NCBI RefSeq assembly: GCF_013116825.1
Contig: NZ_JABFNS010000055.1
Coordinates: forward strand, 1 to 52,960
DNA length: 52,960 bases
Direction: 5' to 3'
Source: Myxococcus xanthus
Lineage (GTDB): Bacteria; Myxococcota; Myxococcia; Myxococcales; Myxococcaceae
Shown: positions 1 through 7,632 of the stretch, piece after piece
Layout of the letters: the number at the start of each line of letters is the position of its first letter
How positions within the stretch are numbered: the first letter of the stretch is position 1
Program-made: the position numbers and the translations under genes
Notes under the pieces: model-generated
Told to the model about the DNA's origin: nothing
The model's database searches: none
Seen by the model: only the letters and a program-made list of their open reading frames with translations

Positions 1-22
1 GCCCGGGTCTATGAGGAGAGGC

Positions 23-589
23 GTGAGCGAGCCCCAGTCCTCCTACGCTGCTGACGAGCCGCGCCGCAGCCGCACCACGGCCATTGCCGCGGCGGCGTGC
101 GTGCTGCTCGCCCTGCCCTTCCTCGTGCTGGGCCCCTACCTGCTCAGCGCCCAGGCCCGCGTGGAGCTGCGGTGCCAGCCCGGCGGCGTGTGCCTGCTGT
201 TCCATTCCAGCTGGCTCACCCGCCACGAAGTGGCCAGCTTCGCGATGAAGGATGTGCAGGGCGTCAAGGTGGACCGGACCCGCGCCGCCCGCCGCAACCG
301 CGTGCCCATCTTCCGGCCCACGCTGGTGACGGCGTACGGCGAGTACCCCCTCTTCTTCCAGTGGACCACCGAGGAAGCGGAAGCCACGCGCGTGAAGGCG
401 CAGTTGGAGCAGGCCTTCGCGAGCTCCAGCGGGAAGACGGTGGAGTTCATCCGGGATGACCGCAACGCCTCCCTGCGCGTGGGCGGCTCCTTCAGCGGCG
501 TGGGCGTGCTGCTGCTCGTCTTCGCCGCGTGGCTGGGATTGCGAACGCGGACACACCTGCGCACCGAACGGGCGCGCCGCGCCGCCTGA
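23..589 (+). CDS. Two-TM membrane protein of unknown function
   Basis: About 188 residues. A hydrophobic helix near residues 20-42 and a second near the C-terminus (GVGVLLLVFAAWLGL) enclose a ~110-residue soluble domain, so the protein is probably anchored by both ends with the middle on one side of the inner membrane. The domain has the pattern of a small beta-rich sensor or PH-like fold, but I do not recognise the family. I chose the GTG at 23 because AGGAG lies five bases before it; an in-frame ATG at 11 would add four residues and lacks room for a ribosome site. The minus-strand gene that follows (stop at 616) converges on it. Confidence 0.6.
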   Translation: MSEPQSSYAADEPRRSRTTAIAAAACVLLALPFLVLGPYLLSAQARVELRCQPGGVCLLFHSSWLTRHEVASFAMKDVQGVKVDRTRAARRNRVPIFRPTLVTAYGEYPLFFQWTTEEAEATRVKAQLEQAFASSSGKTVEFIRDDRNASLRVGGSFSGVGVLLLVFAAWLGLRTRTHLRTERARRAA

Positions 590-615
590 GCCCCCGGGGA
601 CGACGGGCCTTCGCC

Positions 616-966
616 TCAGCCCCCGGCGAGCAGCAGGACGCCGACGAAGCGGGCCAGCACGAAGCCCGTCGTGACGCAGAAGGCCGCGCCGAAGCGCTCC
701 AGGTCGAACCGGAACTGCCAGTCCCACAGCTTCACCTTCTGGAAGCCGGCCACGACGGCGCCCACGACGAAGGGGGCCAGCAACCCCACGGTCCACGCCA
801 GCCATTCGTCGCCGATGAGGGGCTCGGCGGAGAGGCCCAGGCTGCCCGCCCCCAGCAGCACGCCCAGGCCCAGCAGGAGCAGCAGCCCGGCGGCGCCGAA
901 GCGGCTCCTCTCCGAGTAGGTCGCCAGAACGCCCCGCATCAGCTCGATGAGCCCGTCCGCCAGCAT
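616..966 (-). CDS. Small integral membrane protein, unknown
   Basis: 116 residues. Three or four hydrophobic stretches (around residues 25-45, 58-75 and 98-114) and a short polar loop with WDWQFRFDLERFG mark a small multi-span inner-membrane protein. No family is recognised. The longer minus-strand reading frame that extends to 2163 is only the shadow of the ABC ATPase gene; the hydrophobic, protein-like part begins at the ATG at 966. It is divergent from the transporter operon at 1165, so the 198-base gap 967-1164 should hold both promoters. Confidence 0.6.
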   Translation of the reverse strand: MLADGLIELMRGVLATYSERSRFGAAGLLLLLGLGVLLGAGSLGLSAEPLIGDEWLAWTVGLLAPFVVGAVVAGFQKVKLWDWQFRFDLERFGAAFCVTTGFVLARFVGVLLLAGG

Positions 967-1164
967 GCCCCGATGTCTAAGACAGCCGGGCAGGCGATGA
1001 AAACACGCATCCACCGGGTCACTAGGTTCTACCGGGTGGGACAAAGGCCGTGGGCCCCGAGCCCTTCTCCGCGCGCAAAGCAGGCGAGCAGGCCAGGAAG
1101 CCCTCAACGGGCCCTTCGCCTGCTCCCCCTTCCCACCTGTACCTACGTGCCTAGTTTGTGGTCG
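967..1164. promoter_or_regulatory. Divergent intergenic region with inverted repeat
   Basis: The gap between the minus-strand membrane gene and the ABC importer holds an 8-bp perfect inverted repeat (GCAGGCGA at 1080-1087, TCGCCTGC at 1116-1123) around a GC-rich loop, plus two ACCGGGT direct repeats near 1014-1040. It could be a leader hairpin or an operator for the importer. No promoter consensus can be named with confidence. Confidence 0.3.
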
Positions 1165-2064
1165 ATGCTGCGCGCCCTCCTCGGCCGTTGGAGAAGTTCC
1201 CTGCGCCTGCTCCAGCCGGCGCATGTCGGCGCGGAGCGCGCGAAAATCAGCGTCGCCCGGCTGGACCACGAGTACGCCAACAAGGTGGTCGCCTTGCAGA
1301 ACGTGGACCTCAACGTCCGCTCGGGCGAATTCGTCTGCCTGCTGGGCCCGTCCGGGTGCGGCAAGTCCACGCTGCTCTACGCGCTGGCGGGGCACGTGGT
1401 GCCCACGGGGGGCTCGGTGTCCATCGACCGGCAGCCCATCCACGGGCCCGGGCCGGACCGGTTGCTGATGTTCCAGGAAGCCGCCTTGTTCCCGTGGCTC
1501 ACCGTGCGCGGCAACATCACCTTCGCGCTGGCCGCCCGGGGCGTGCCCCGCGCCGAGCGCCGCGAGCGGGCGGACACCTACATCCAGCGGGTGCAACTGG
1601 GCGGCTTCGAGGACGCGCTGCCCCATCAGCTCTCCGGGGGCATGAAGATGCGGGCCTCGCTCGCCCGCGCGCTGGCGGTGGACCCGGCCGTGCTGCTGAT
1701 GGACGAGCCCTTCGGTTCGCTGGACGCGCAGACGCGCATCCACATGCAGGAGCTCCTCCAGTCCATCTGGGTGCGCACGGGCAAGACGGTGGTGTTCGTC
1801 ACCCACGACGTCCATGAAGCGCTGATGCTGGGCACCCGCGTGGTGCTGATGGCGCCCCGGCCGGGACGCGTGGTGCGGGATTTGGAAGTCCACCTGCCCA
1901 TGCCGCGCCAGCCGGAGGACGTGGCGCTCAATGAAATGGTGCGGCACGTCGGCGGCCTGCTGCGTGAGGTGGAGGGCCGCGCCCACACACGCTCGCTCCA
2001 GCCAGCGCCCACCCGGGCCCCCGCCCGGCCCGTGCTCCGTCCGCAGGTGATTCCCGGCCCGTAG
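1165..2064 (+). CDS. ABC importer ATP-binding protein (nitrate/sulfonate/taurine type)
   Basis: 299 residues; energises substrate import from the cytoplasmic face. Walker A GPSGCGKST (61-69), Q-loop (Q104, in FQEAALFPW), signature LSGGM (156-160), Walker B LLMDEP (177-182) and H-loop His (~214, VTHDVHEA) are all intact. The FQEAALFPWLTVRGNI and THDVHEALMLGTRV segments are typical of the SsuB/TauB/NrtD group. The reading frame is open far upstream, but similarity starts only after the ATG at 1165. The permease ATG follows the stop by nine bases and the binding protein comes next, giving a complete three-part importer. The substrate cannot be read from sequence: sulfonates, taurine, nitrate or a pyrimidine precursor are all possible. 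Confidence 0.9.
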   Translation: MLRALLGRWRSSLRLLQPAHVGAERAKISVARLDHEYANKVVALQNVDLNVRSGEFVCLLGPSGCGKSTLLYALAGHVVPTGGSVSIDRQPIHGPGPDRLLMFQEAALFPWLTVRGNITFALAARGVPRAERRERADTYIQRVQLGGFEDALPHQLSGGMKMRASLARALAVDPAVLLMDEPFGSLDAQTRIHMQELLQSIWVRTGKTVVFVTHDVHEALMLGTRVVLMAPRPGRVVRDLEVHLPMPRQPEDVALNEMVRHVGGLLREVEGRAHTRSLQPAPTRAPARPVLRPQVIPGP

Positions 2065-2073
2065 AGGTGCGTC

Positions 2074-2835
2074 ATGAAACACCATGCTCAGAAGCTGCTG
2101 GTGGTCGCGTTGCTGATTGGCCTCTGGGAGCTGGTGGCCCGGATGGGCGTCTGGTCTCCCCACCTGCTGCCCCGGCCCCTGACGGTGGCCCAGAGCCTGG
2201 TGGCCATGGTCACCGACGGGCGACTGGTGGGCGCGGCGGGGCGCTCCCTGGGGCGGCTGCTGCGCGCCTACCTGATGTCGGTGGCCCTGGGCGTCCCCCT
2301 GGGCCTGCTGATTTCCCGCATCCCCTTCTTCCGCAACGCCGTGAAGCCGGTGGTGATGGGGCTGCAGGCGCTGCCGTCCATCTGCTGGCTGCCGCTGGCG
2401 CTGCTGTGGTTCGGGCTGACGGACGGCGCCATCCTCTTCGTCGTCGTCATGGGCAGCGTGCTGGGCATCGCCATCGCCACCGAGGACAGCGTCAACGGCG
2501 TGGACCCGCAGCTCACCCGCGTGGCCAGCACCCTGGGCGTGCGAGGCCTGCGCTTCCAGTTTGGCGTGCTGCTGCCCGCGGCCCTGCCCGGCATCGTCAC
2601 CGGACTGAAGCTGGGATGGAGCTTCGCCTGGCGCGCGCTGCTGGCCGGTGAGCTGCTCTTCGTCTCCGGCGGCCTGGGGCAGTTGCTCACGGTGGGCCGC
2701 GAGCTGATGGACGTGCCCCAGGTCATGGCCGTCATGGTGGCCATCGTCATCATCGGCACCGCGGTGGACCGTGTCCTCTTCCAGACGGTGGAGGTGCGGC
2801 TGCGGCGGCGGTGGGGGCTGACGGCGACGACGTGA
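2074..2835 (+). CDS. ABC importer permease (SsuC/TauC type)
   Basis: 253 residues with about six transmembrane helices, the membrane channel of the importer. It starts MKHHAQKLLVVALLIGLWELVARMG, common for this permease family (a helix ending in WEL). The coupling loop segment TLGVRGLRFQFGVLLPAALPGIVTGLKLGWSFAW matches the EAA-loop region of BPD_transp_1 proteins: A, G, P and the LKxGxxxAW pattern are visible. Nine bases separate it from the ATPase gene, so the two are co-transcribed. The binding-protein gene begins 80 bases downstream. Confidence 0.9.
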   Translation: MKHHAQKLLVVALLIGLWELVARMGVWSPHLLPRPLTVAQSLVAMVTDGRLVGAAGRSLGRLLRAYLMSVALGVPLGLLISRIPFFRNAVKPVVMGLQALPSICWLPLALLWFGLTDGAILFVVVMGSVLGIAIATEDSVNGVDPQLTRVASTLGVRGLRFQFGVLLPAALPGIVTGLKLGWSFAWRALLAGELLFVSGGLGQLLTVGRELMDVPQVMAVMVAIVIIGTAVDRVLFQTVEVRLRRRWGLTATT

Positions 2836-2915
2836 GGCCCCCGGCCGTGTGGCGCCTGACGCTTGGACTCGGGCGGGCGTTGAAATCCCGCCGCCGCGTC
2901 ACACCTTCAGCGGCC

Positions 2916-3926
2916 ATGCGTGTCTTCCGCTCCCTGTTGCCCGTGGTGGTCGCTGGACTGGCGGTGCTCGGCGCGGGCTGCAAGCGCGAGTCCGCCGCGC
3001 GCGGCCCGGACGCGCCGCTGCGCCTGGGCTTCTTCCCCAACATCACCCACGCCCAGGCCCTGGTGGGCAACGCGGAGGGCACGTTCGCCTCGCAGCCGGG
3101 TGTGGGCCGCCTGGAGGTGATGCAGTTCAACGCGGGCCCCGCCGCCATGGAGGCGCTGGTGGCCGGCTCACTGGACGTGTCCTACGTGGGCAGCGGTCCG
3201 GCCATCAACACGTTCCTCAAGGCCGGGCGCGAGCTGCGCGTCATCGCCGGCGCGGTGAACGACGGCGCGGTGCTGGTGGTGCGCACGGTGAAGACGCCCG
3301 CGGAGCTCAAGGGCAAGAAGCTGGCGTCGCCGCAGTTGGGCAACACGCAGGACATCGCCCTGCGCTACTGGCTCAAGCAGCAGGGGCTGACGACGCGCCT
3401 GGACGGCACCGGGGACGTGCAGATCTTCCCGCTGAGCAACCCGGACATCCTGGGTCAGTTCCTGCGCGGCGGCATTGAGGGCGCCTGGGTGCCGGAGCCC
3501 TGGGGCGCGCGCCTGGTGGCCGAGGGCAAGGGCCACATCCTGGTGAATGAGAAGGACTTGTGGCCCGGCGGGCGCTTTCCCACCACGGTGCTGGTGACGA
3601 CGCGACAGGTACTGGAGACGCAGCGCCCGCGCGTGGTCGCCCTGCTGCGCGCGCACGTGCGACTCACCGAGCGCTGGCAGGAGGACCCAGCCGGCTTCAC
3701 CACCGCGGCCAACGCCGCGTTCGGCCGCCTCACGAGCAAGCCGCTGCCCGCCGGCATCCTCCAGCAAGCCTTCTCCCGGCTGGAGCCCAGCCTGGACCCG
3801 GTGCCACAGGCGCTCGCCACCGCGGCCGAGCACGCGAAGACGCTGGGCTTCATCACCGACGCCAACATCGACGGGCTGGTGGACCTGAGCCTCCTGGACG
3901 AGGCACGGGCGAGCGCCGCGAAGTGA
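2916..3926 (+). CDS. ABC importer substrate-binding lipoprotein (SsuA/NMT1 family)
   Basis: 336 residues. A lipoprotein signal peptide ends in LGAGC (Cys22), so the protein is anchored on the periplasmic face. The mature part opens LRLGFFPNITHAQALVG, and then FNAGPAAMEALVAGSLDVSYVGSGP, both typical of the aliphatic-sulfonate/nitrate binding-protein family (NMT1/THI5-like fold). LKGKKLASPQLGNTQDIALR and AWVPEPWGARL are further family blocks. I start at the ATG at 2916; upstream in-frame codons (from 2811) overlap the permease gene and do not look coding. The ligand is not determined by what can be seen. Confidence 0.88.
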   Translation: MRVFRSLLPVVVAGLAVLGAGCKRESAARGPDAPLRLGFFPNITHAQALVGNAEGTFASQPGVGRLEVMQFNAGPAAMEALVAGSLDVSYVGSGPAINTFLKAGRELRVIAGAVNDGAVLVVRTVKTPAELKGKKLASPQLGNTQDIALRYWLKQQGLTTRLDGTGDVQIFPLSNPDILGQFLRGGIEGAWVPEPWGARLVAEGKGHILVNEKDLWPGGRFPTTVLVTTRQVLETQRPRVVALLRAHVRLTERWQEDPAGFTTAANAAFGRLTSKPLPAGILQQAFSRLEPSLDPVPQALATAAEHAKTLGFITDANIDGLVDLSLLDEARASAAK

Positions 3927-3984
3927 TGACGACGGAACACAGCCGGGGTGACGCGGGCTCGAGGCCGGGGGAGGATGCGCGCCC

Positions 3985-4755
3985 ATGAAGATGGAGCGTG
4001 TGGAGGAGACGCTGGAGCGCATCCGGTTGGAGGCCGAGCGCGCCCCCGGCGGGGTGCTGGCCTTCGACGGCGATGGCACGCTGTGGAGCGGGGACGTCGG
4101 AGACGACCTGTTCCTGGCCCTGCTGGAGCACGGCGACATCCGCCCGGAAGCGCACGCCGCCCTCGGGCGGCTGGCCACCGCGCATGGCTTCGAGAAGGGC
4201 CTGCCCGCGCGCGAGCTGGCACACCAGCTCTTCGCCGCCTTCGAGGCGGGGCGGATTCCGGAGAAGGACATCTACGAGATGGTGGCGTGGCTCTTCGCCG
4301 GCTGGCGCGTGGACGCGGTGCGCGCCTTCGCGAAGGACGTGGTGGCCCGCCACGCGGTCAAACAGCGCATCCACCCGGAGAGCCGCCGCGTCGTCGAGTG
4401 GGCCCGCGGCCAGGGCATCCCCTGCTACGTGGTCAGCGCCTCGCCGCTCGCCGTCGTGGAGGCCGCCGTTCATGAAGTGGGGCTGGACCCCTTGAACGTG
4501 CTGGCCTGCACGCCGCGCACGGAGGATGGGACAGTGCTGGCCGGCATCGTCGAGCCCATTCCCTACGCGGCCGGGAAGGTGCACTGCCTGCGCTCGCGCA
4601 CGTCCCAGCCGCTCTACGCGGCCTTCGGGGACAACGTGTTCGACCTGGAGTTGCTGGCGGCCTCGCGCGTGCCGGTGGCCATCCGGCCCAAGCCGCGGCT
4701 CCGGGCGAGGGCAGCGGAGCTGCCCTCGCTCGTCCAGCTCCACCCGGAGGACTGA
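3985..4755 (+). CDS. HAD-superfamily phosphatase (SerB-like)
   Basis: 256 residues. Motif I is AFDGDGTLW (nucleophile Asp28, Asp30), motif II YVVSASPLAVVE (Ser near 151), motif III GDNVFDLELL (Asp near 215), with a helical cap between I and II. This is the subclass I fold shared by phosphoserine phosphatases, so a small phospho-substrate is likely, though the specificity is unknown. A strong GGGGGAGG site precedes the ATG. It sits 58 bases after the binding-protein gene in the same direction and may belong to the importer operon, perhaps acting on the imported compound. The convergent next gene ends six bases away. Confidence 0.8.
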   Translation: MKMERVEETLERIRLEAERAPGGVLAFDGDGTLWSGDVGDDLFLALLEHGDIRPEAHAALGRLATAHGFEKGLPARELAHQLFAAFEAGRIPEKDIYEMVAWLFAGWRVDAVRAFAKDVVARHAVKQRIHPESRRVVEWARGQGIPCYVVSASPLAVVEAAVHEVGLDPLNVLACTPRTEDGTVLAGIVEPIPYAAGKVHCLRSRTSQPLYAAFGDNVFDLELLAASRVPVAIRPKPRLRARAAELPSLVQLHPED

Positions 4756-4761
4756 AGCGCG

Positions 4762-5253
4762 TCAGTCCTTCGGCTGCACCTCGCCGGCGAGCGCCAGCGC
4801 CACGTTCTCCGTGGTGTTCTCCACCTGGTAGACGGCCACCACGTGCTGGCCCTTCTCCGGCTGCTTGCGGATGCGCAGCGCGCTCAGGTCCAGGGGCACC
4901 ACGGCGCCGGGCTCCGTCTCCAGGTAGAGCATCTGCCCGTTGAGCTTCAGCACCTTGCCGGACAGGCGCTTCATCTCCTCCTGGTCCGGCGTCACCTCGC
5001 GGATGGGCATGCCCACGCCATTGGCCTGGGGGCCCACGTCCAGGTTGCGCTGACTGCCGCTGCTGGAGCGGTCAATGGACATGGTCGCGCCGAAGTTGGT
5101 GAAGTTCCGGTCCAGGCCCTCCTGTCTGGGCACATTGCCAGCGCCAGAGCCGTCATTCGGGGAGTTGACGGGTTCACGGGCCAGGACAGCCACCGGCACC
5201 ATCAGCGCCGCCACGGCGGCGGCCCGCCAGTTCCCAGCGTGCATTCGTTTCAT
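4762..5253 (-). CDS. Exported protein of unknown function
   Basis: 163 residues. An N-terminal signal peptide (AAAVAALMVPVAVLA) is followed by a low-complexity Asn/Gly/Ser stretch and then a ~70-residue domain (EEMKRLSGKVLKLNGQMLYLET ... HVVAVYQVENTTENVALAL) with the alternating pattern of a small beta barrel, consistent with a periplasmic OB-like fold. An AGGAGGAGG ribosome site lies just before the ATG at 5253. I do not recognise the family. It converges tightly with the HAD gene. Confidence 0.6.
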   Translation of the reverse strand: MKRMHAGNWRAAAVAALMVPVAVLAREPVNSPNDGSGAGNVPRQEGLDRNFTNFGATMSIDRSSSGSQRNLDVGPQANGVGMPIREVTPDQEEMKRLSGKVLKLNGQMLYLETEPGAVVPLDLSALRIRKQPEKGQHVVAVYQVENTTENVALALAGEVQPKD

Positions 5254-5382
5254 GGGTCCTCCTCCTGGAGGGGCCGTGAGCCCCCCGTTGCCGACAAGCT
5301 AGGCCCTGGCCCGAGGTCCCAGCCCTGTGGACGGAACGTTCCGTCGCCCCAAGGGCCGTGCGCCATGCGGCACGCCGGGCCC

Positions 5383-5955
5383 TCAACCGCGGGCCTGCGC
5401 CTTGAGACTCAAGGCGCGAAGACGGGTGTTCGCCTCCCGCCGGCTCTCGAGGGAGATCGCCGGGCGCTGCAGGATTCGCAGGTAGGCCTGGTAGCGGCGC
5501 CGGGCCGCGGCCCTCGCGCCCGCCCGTTCCTCCAGTTGGCCCAACCGGAAGTTCGCATCCGCGACGAGGCCCCGTGCCCACCGGACGCCTTCGCCACACT
5601 CGCGAGTGCCCATCACCTCCGGCTTCTGCCGGGCCAGGGACAGGAAGAGCTTCCGGGCGTCGTCCGCGTTCCCGCGCGCCATGAGCGCGTTCGCCAGCCC
5701 CCACCGCCCCAGTGGACAGCGCGGCACGCTTTCGAGCACTTTCAGATAGAGGCGTGACGCCTTGGAGTACTTCCTCTGCTCGTACCAGGCATCCGCCTGA
5801 CGGACGTGCAGCCAGTGGTCCTCGGGAGTCCCTCGCAGGGACTCGGAGATGAGTTGCTCCAACTCACTCCACTGCTGCGCGGAGAAGAGCGCGTCGATTC
5901 GCTTGCTGATACGACGTTTTTCAGCGTCGCTGAGCGTGTCTGGTCTTTTCTTCAC
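5383..5955 (-). CDS. TPR-like protein
   Basis: 190 residues, cytoplasmic (no signal peptide). Repeated amphipathic helix pairs such as WLHVRQADAWYEQRKYSKASRLYLKVLESVPRCPLGRWGLANALMARGNADDARKLFLSLA have the TPR signature (W/L-G/A-Y-A-P), so it is likely a scaffold for protein contacts. The start is a GTG at 5955 preceded by GGGGGG. The open frame of the gene before it (tail ending at 5971) stops 15 bases earlier, which argues that the two are one transcript. Function unknown. Confidence 0.65.
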   Translation of the reverse strand: MKKRPDTLSDAEKRRISKRIDALFSAQQWSELEQLISESLRGTPEDHWLHVRQADAWYEQRKYSKASRLYLKVLESVPRCPLGRWGLANALMARGNADDARKLFLSLARQKPEVMGTRECGEGVRWARGLVADANFRLGQLEERAGARAAARRRYQAYLRILQRPAISLESRREANTRLRALSLKAQARG

Positions 5956-5970
5956 GAGGCCCCCCCTGAC

Positions 5971-6089
5971 TCATTTCTTCGCGGACTCTTTCTTCCGCTT
6001 CGCTTCTTCCTTCTTCTCCTTGCCGCCCGAGCGCGTCTTCGTGTGCTCCGCGGCCAGCATCCAACGGGCCTCCGGCAGCACCGTGGGGC
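5971..6089 (-). pseudogene. Out-of-frame lysine-rich tail, apparent continuation of the lipoprotein gene
   Basis: After the lipoprotein frame stops at 6090, a different frame (about -1) on the same strand continues as PTVLPEARWMLAAEHTKTR followed by a Lys/Glu-rich end, finishing at 5971, just 15 bases before the GTG of the TPR gene. Before ~6110 this frame reads as noise. Its compact position and charged tail look like a true C-terminus. Either the gene carries a one-base frameshift, or recoding occurs, or it is chance. Confidence 0.35.
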
Positions 6090-6335
6090 TCAGGGACAAG
6101 ACTGACCGCGGGACTTCGGAGCAGGCGCCAGGGTCGTCGCCCCCACCACCGCGCTGACCGTGGCGCCGACGGGGGCCCCGACAATGGCGTCCGTGATGGC
6201 GCCCGCCGTCCACCTGCCTCCATTCCCCCAACGGACCGTGGACGTCGCGTCCCCAGAGGAGGCTTGCGTGCAACCCCCCAGTACACCCAGCAACACCAGA
6301 CAGGTGATGCGCATCACGTTTTTCGTATCGAGCAT
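6090..6335 (-). CDS. Small lipoprotein, possibly frameshifted
   Basis: About 81 residues from the ATG at 6335 (an in-frame ATG at 6314 is also possible). The N-terminus MRITCLVLLGVLGGC is a clear lipobox, with the Cys followed by a short polar stretch and a small Gly/Ala-rich hydrophobic segment (AITDAIVGAPVGATVSAVVGATTL), a composition seen in many myxobacterial small lipoproteins. The frame then runs into a stop at 6090 without a folded domain, while a charged tail resumes in another frame (5971-6089). I infer a frameshift; function unknown. Confidence 0.45.
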   Translation of the reverse strand: MLDTKNVMRITCLVLLGVLGGCTQASSGDATSTVRWGNGGRWTAGAITDAIVGAPVGATVSAVVGATTLAPAPKSRGQSCP

Positions 6336-6653
6336 GGAGTGTCTTTGAAGCCCGAAGTGGCGCTGACGACGCGGCTTCCCCCCTTGGCCCATACAAGCGC
6401 CTAGTTTCAACCCTGCCCAATTCACTATCATTGCGTCAAGCTTTATCCCCGAGTAACATTCAATGACACATCGGCATCCCTTGTGCCGTCGTTGTCCGGG
6501 CTGAGGCCCGGTCCTCCAGGGAGGACCGTCCAATATTCAGCCGGTCCTCGCCGGGTGCATCCTCTCCCCTTGAGCGATTCAGGCTAGGGTGCGCCATCCT
6601 GCCCGGATCCTTTTTCCCGCCGCCCTCGTGGCGGCAACACGCAGAGGCCGCAC
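6336..6653. other. Intergenic region with two adjacent hairpins
   Basis: A divergent gap with no gene visible. Two hairpins sit side by side: CCGGG/CCCGG (6496-6500, 6507-6511) and the near-palindrome CGGTCCTCC-AG-GGAGGACCG (6509-6517, 6520-6528). AT-rich patches around 6400-6470 could hold promoters for the genes on either side. No tRNA or small RNA is claimed. Confidence 0.35.
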
Positions 6654-7616
6654 GTGAACGGTCGCAACGAAGAGCATCGCATCGCCCTCTTCATCGATTT
6701 CGAGAACCTCGTCACCAACACGGGCATCAGCTCCGCGAGCTTCGACTTGCAGCCCTCGCTCGACCGGCTGCTGGAGAAGGGCAAGGTCGTCTTCCGCCGC
6801 GCCTACTGCGACTGGTCCCGCTTCGCCGAGGCCAAAATCCGGCTGCACGAGTTCGGCGTGGAGCTCATCGACGTGCCGCCCTCCACGCGGGCCGGCAAGA
6901 ATGGCGCGGACATGCGCCTGGTCATCGACGCGCTGGAGCTGTGCTACGCGCGCGAGAGCATCGACACCTTCGTCATCGGCTCCGGGGACAGCGACTTCTG
7001 CCCGCTGGCCTACAAGCTGCGTGAGAACGGGCGCACCGTCATCGGGCTCGCGGTGAAGGAGTCCACGTCGCCGCTCTTCGTGAAGGCCTGCGACGAATTC
7101 ATCTACCTGCGCCCGCGCCAGTCACGCTCCGACAAGGGCGACAAGGAGAAGGGCCGGCAGAGCGTGTCCGCCGAGGAGGCGGGACACGGCAAGCGCGGCG
7201 GCCGCCAGGGGCGCGACGAGAAGGGCCGGGGAGACAAGGAGAAGACGCCGCAGGGTGGCGGCAAGTCCCAGCCGAAGACGGAGGTGCCGGACATCGCCCG
7301 CGAGGTGGTGCAGAGCATGCTGGCGCGCGCCACCGGGCCGGTGAATCCGTCCCTCATCAAGGAAGCCATCGTCCGCAAGGAGCCCGACTTCGACGAGCGC
7401 GAGCACGGCTTCTCCACCTTCGCCCGGCTGCTGGCCGCGCTGGAGCAGCAAGGCCTGCTGCGCCGCATCCAGCAGGGCCGCCAGTGGTACGTGGTGGCGG
7501 CGGACTTCGACGTCGGCAGTGGCGACAGCAAGGGCAAGAAGCGCGGCCCCGCGCACACCGCCGAGGAAGACGACGAGCTGGAGTCCTACCCGGACCCGGA
7601 CGAAGACGAGGGCTGA
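6654..7616 (+). CDS. NYN-domain protein with C-terminal LOTUS/OST-HTH domain
   Basis: 320 residues. N-terminal ~155 residues are an NYN (DUF88/LabA-like, PIN-fold) domain: ALFIDFENLV gives the first acidic pair, AYCDWSR, GADMRLVIDALEL and IGSGDSDFCPLAYKLRENGRTVIG supply the later acidic residues, so a metal-dependent RNase active site seems complete. A ~55-residue Lys/Gly/Asp-rich linker follows, then a ~75-residue winged-helix OST-HTH/LOTUS domain (IAREVVQSMLARATGPVNPSLIKEAIVRKEPDFDEREHGFSTFARLLAAL...) and an acidic tail. LOTUS domains bind RNA (for example G-quadruplex), so an RNA-processing or silencing role is inferred. The start is the GTG at 6654, which opens the first NYN strand. The following gene converges 16 bases away. 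Confidence 0.85.
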   Translation: MNGRNEEHRIALFIDFENLVTNTGISSASFDLQPSLDRLLEKGKVVFRRAYCDWSRFAEAKIRLHEFGVELIDVPPSTRAGKNGADMRLVIDALELCYARESIDTFVIGSGDSDFCPLAYKLRENGRTVIGLAVKESTSPLFVKACDEFIYLRPRQSRSDKGDKEKGRQSVSAEEAGHGKRGGRQGRDEKGRGDKEKTPQGGGKSQPKTEVPDIAREVVQSMLARATGPVNPSLIKEAIVRKEPDFDEREHGFSTFARLLAALEQQGLLRRIQQGRQWYVVAADFDVGSGDSKGKKRGPAHTAEEDDELESYPDPDEDEG

Positions 7617-7632
7617 GCCCCCGCCCCCGCGA

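Noticed and set aside
616..2163. 515-codon minus frame over the ABC ATPase gene
   Set aside because: Only the last 116 codons look like protein; the remainder is the antisense shadow of the ATPase.
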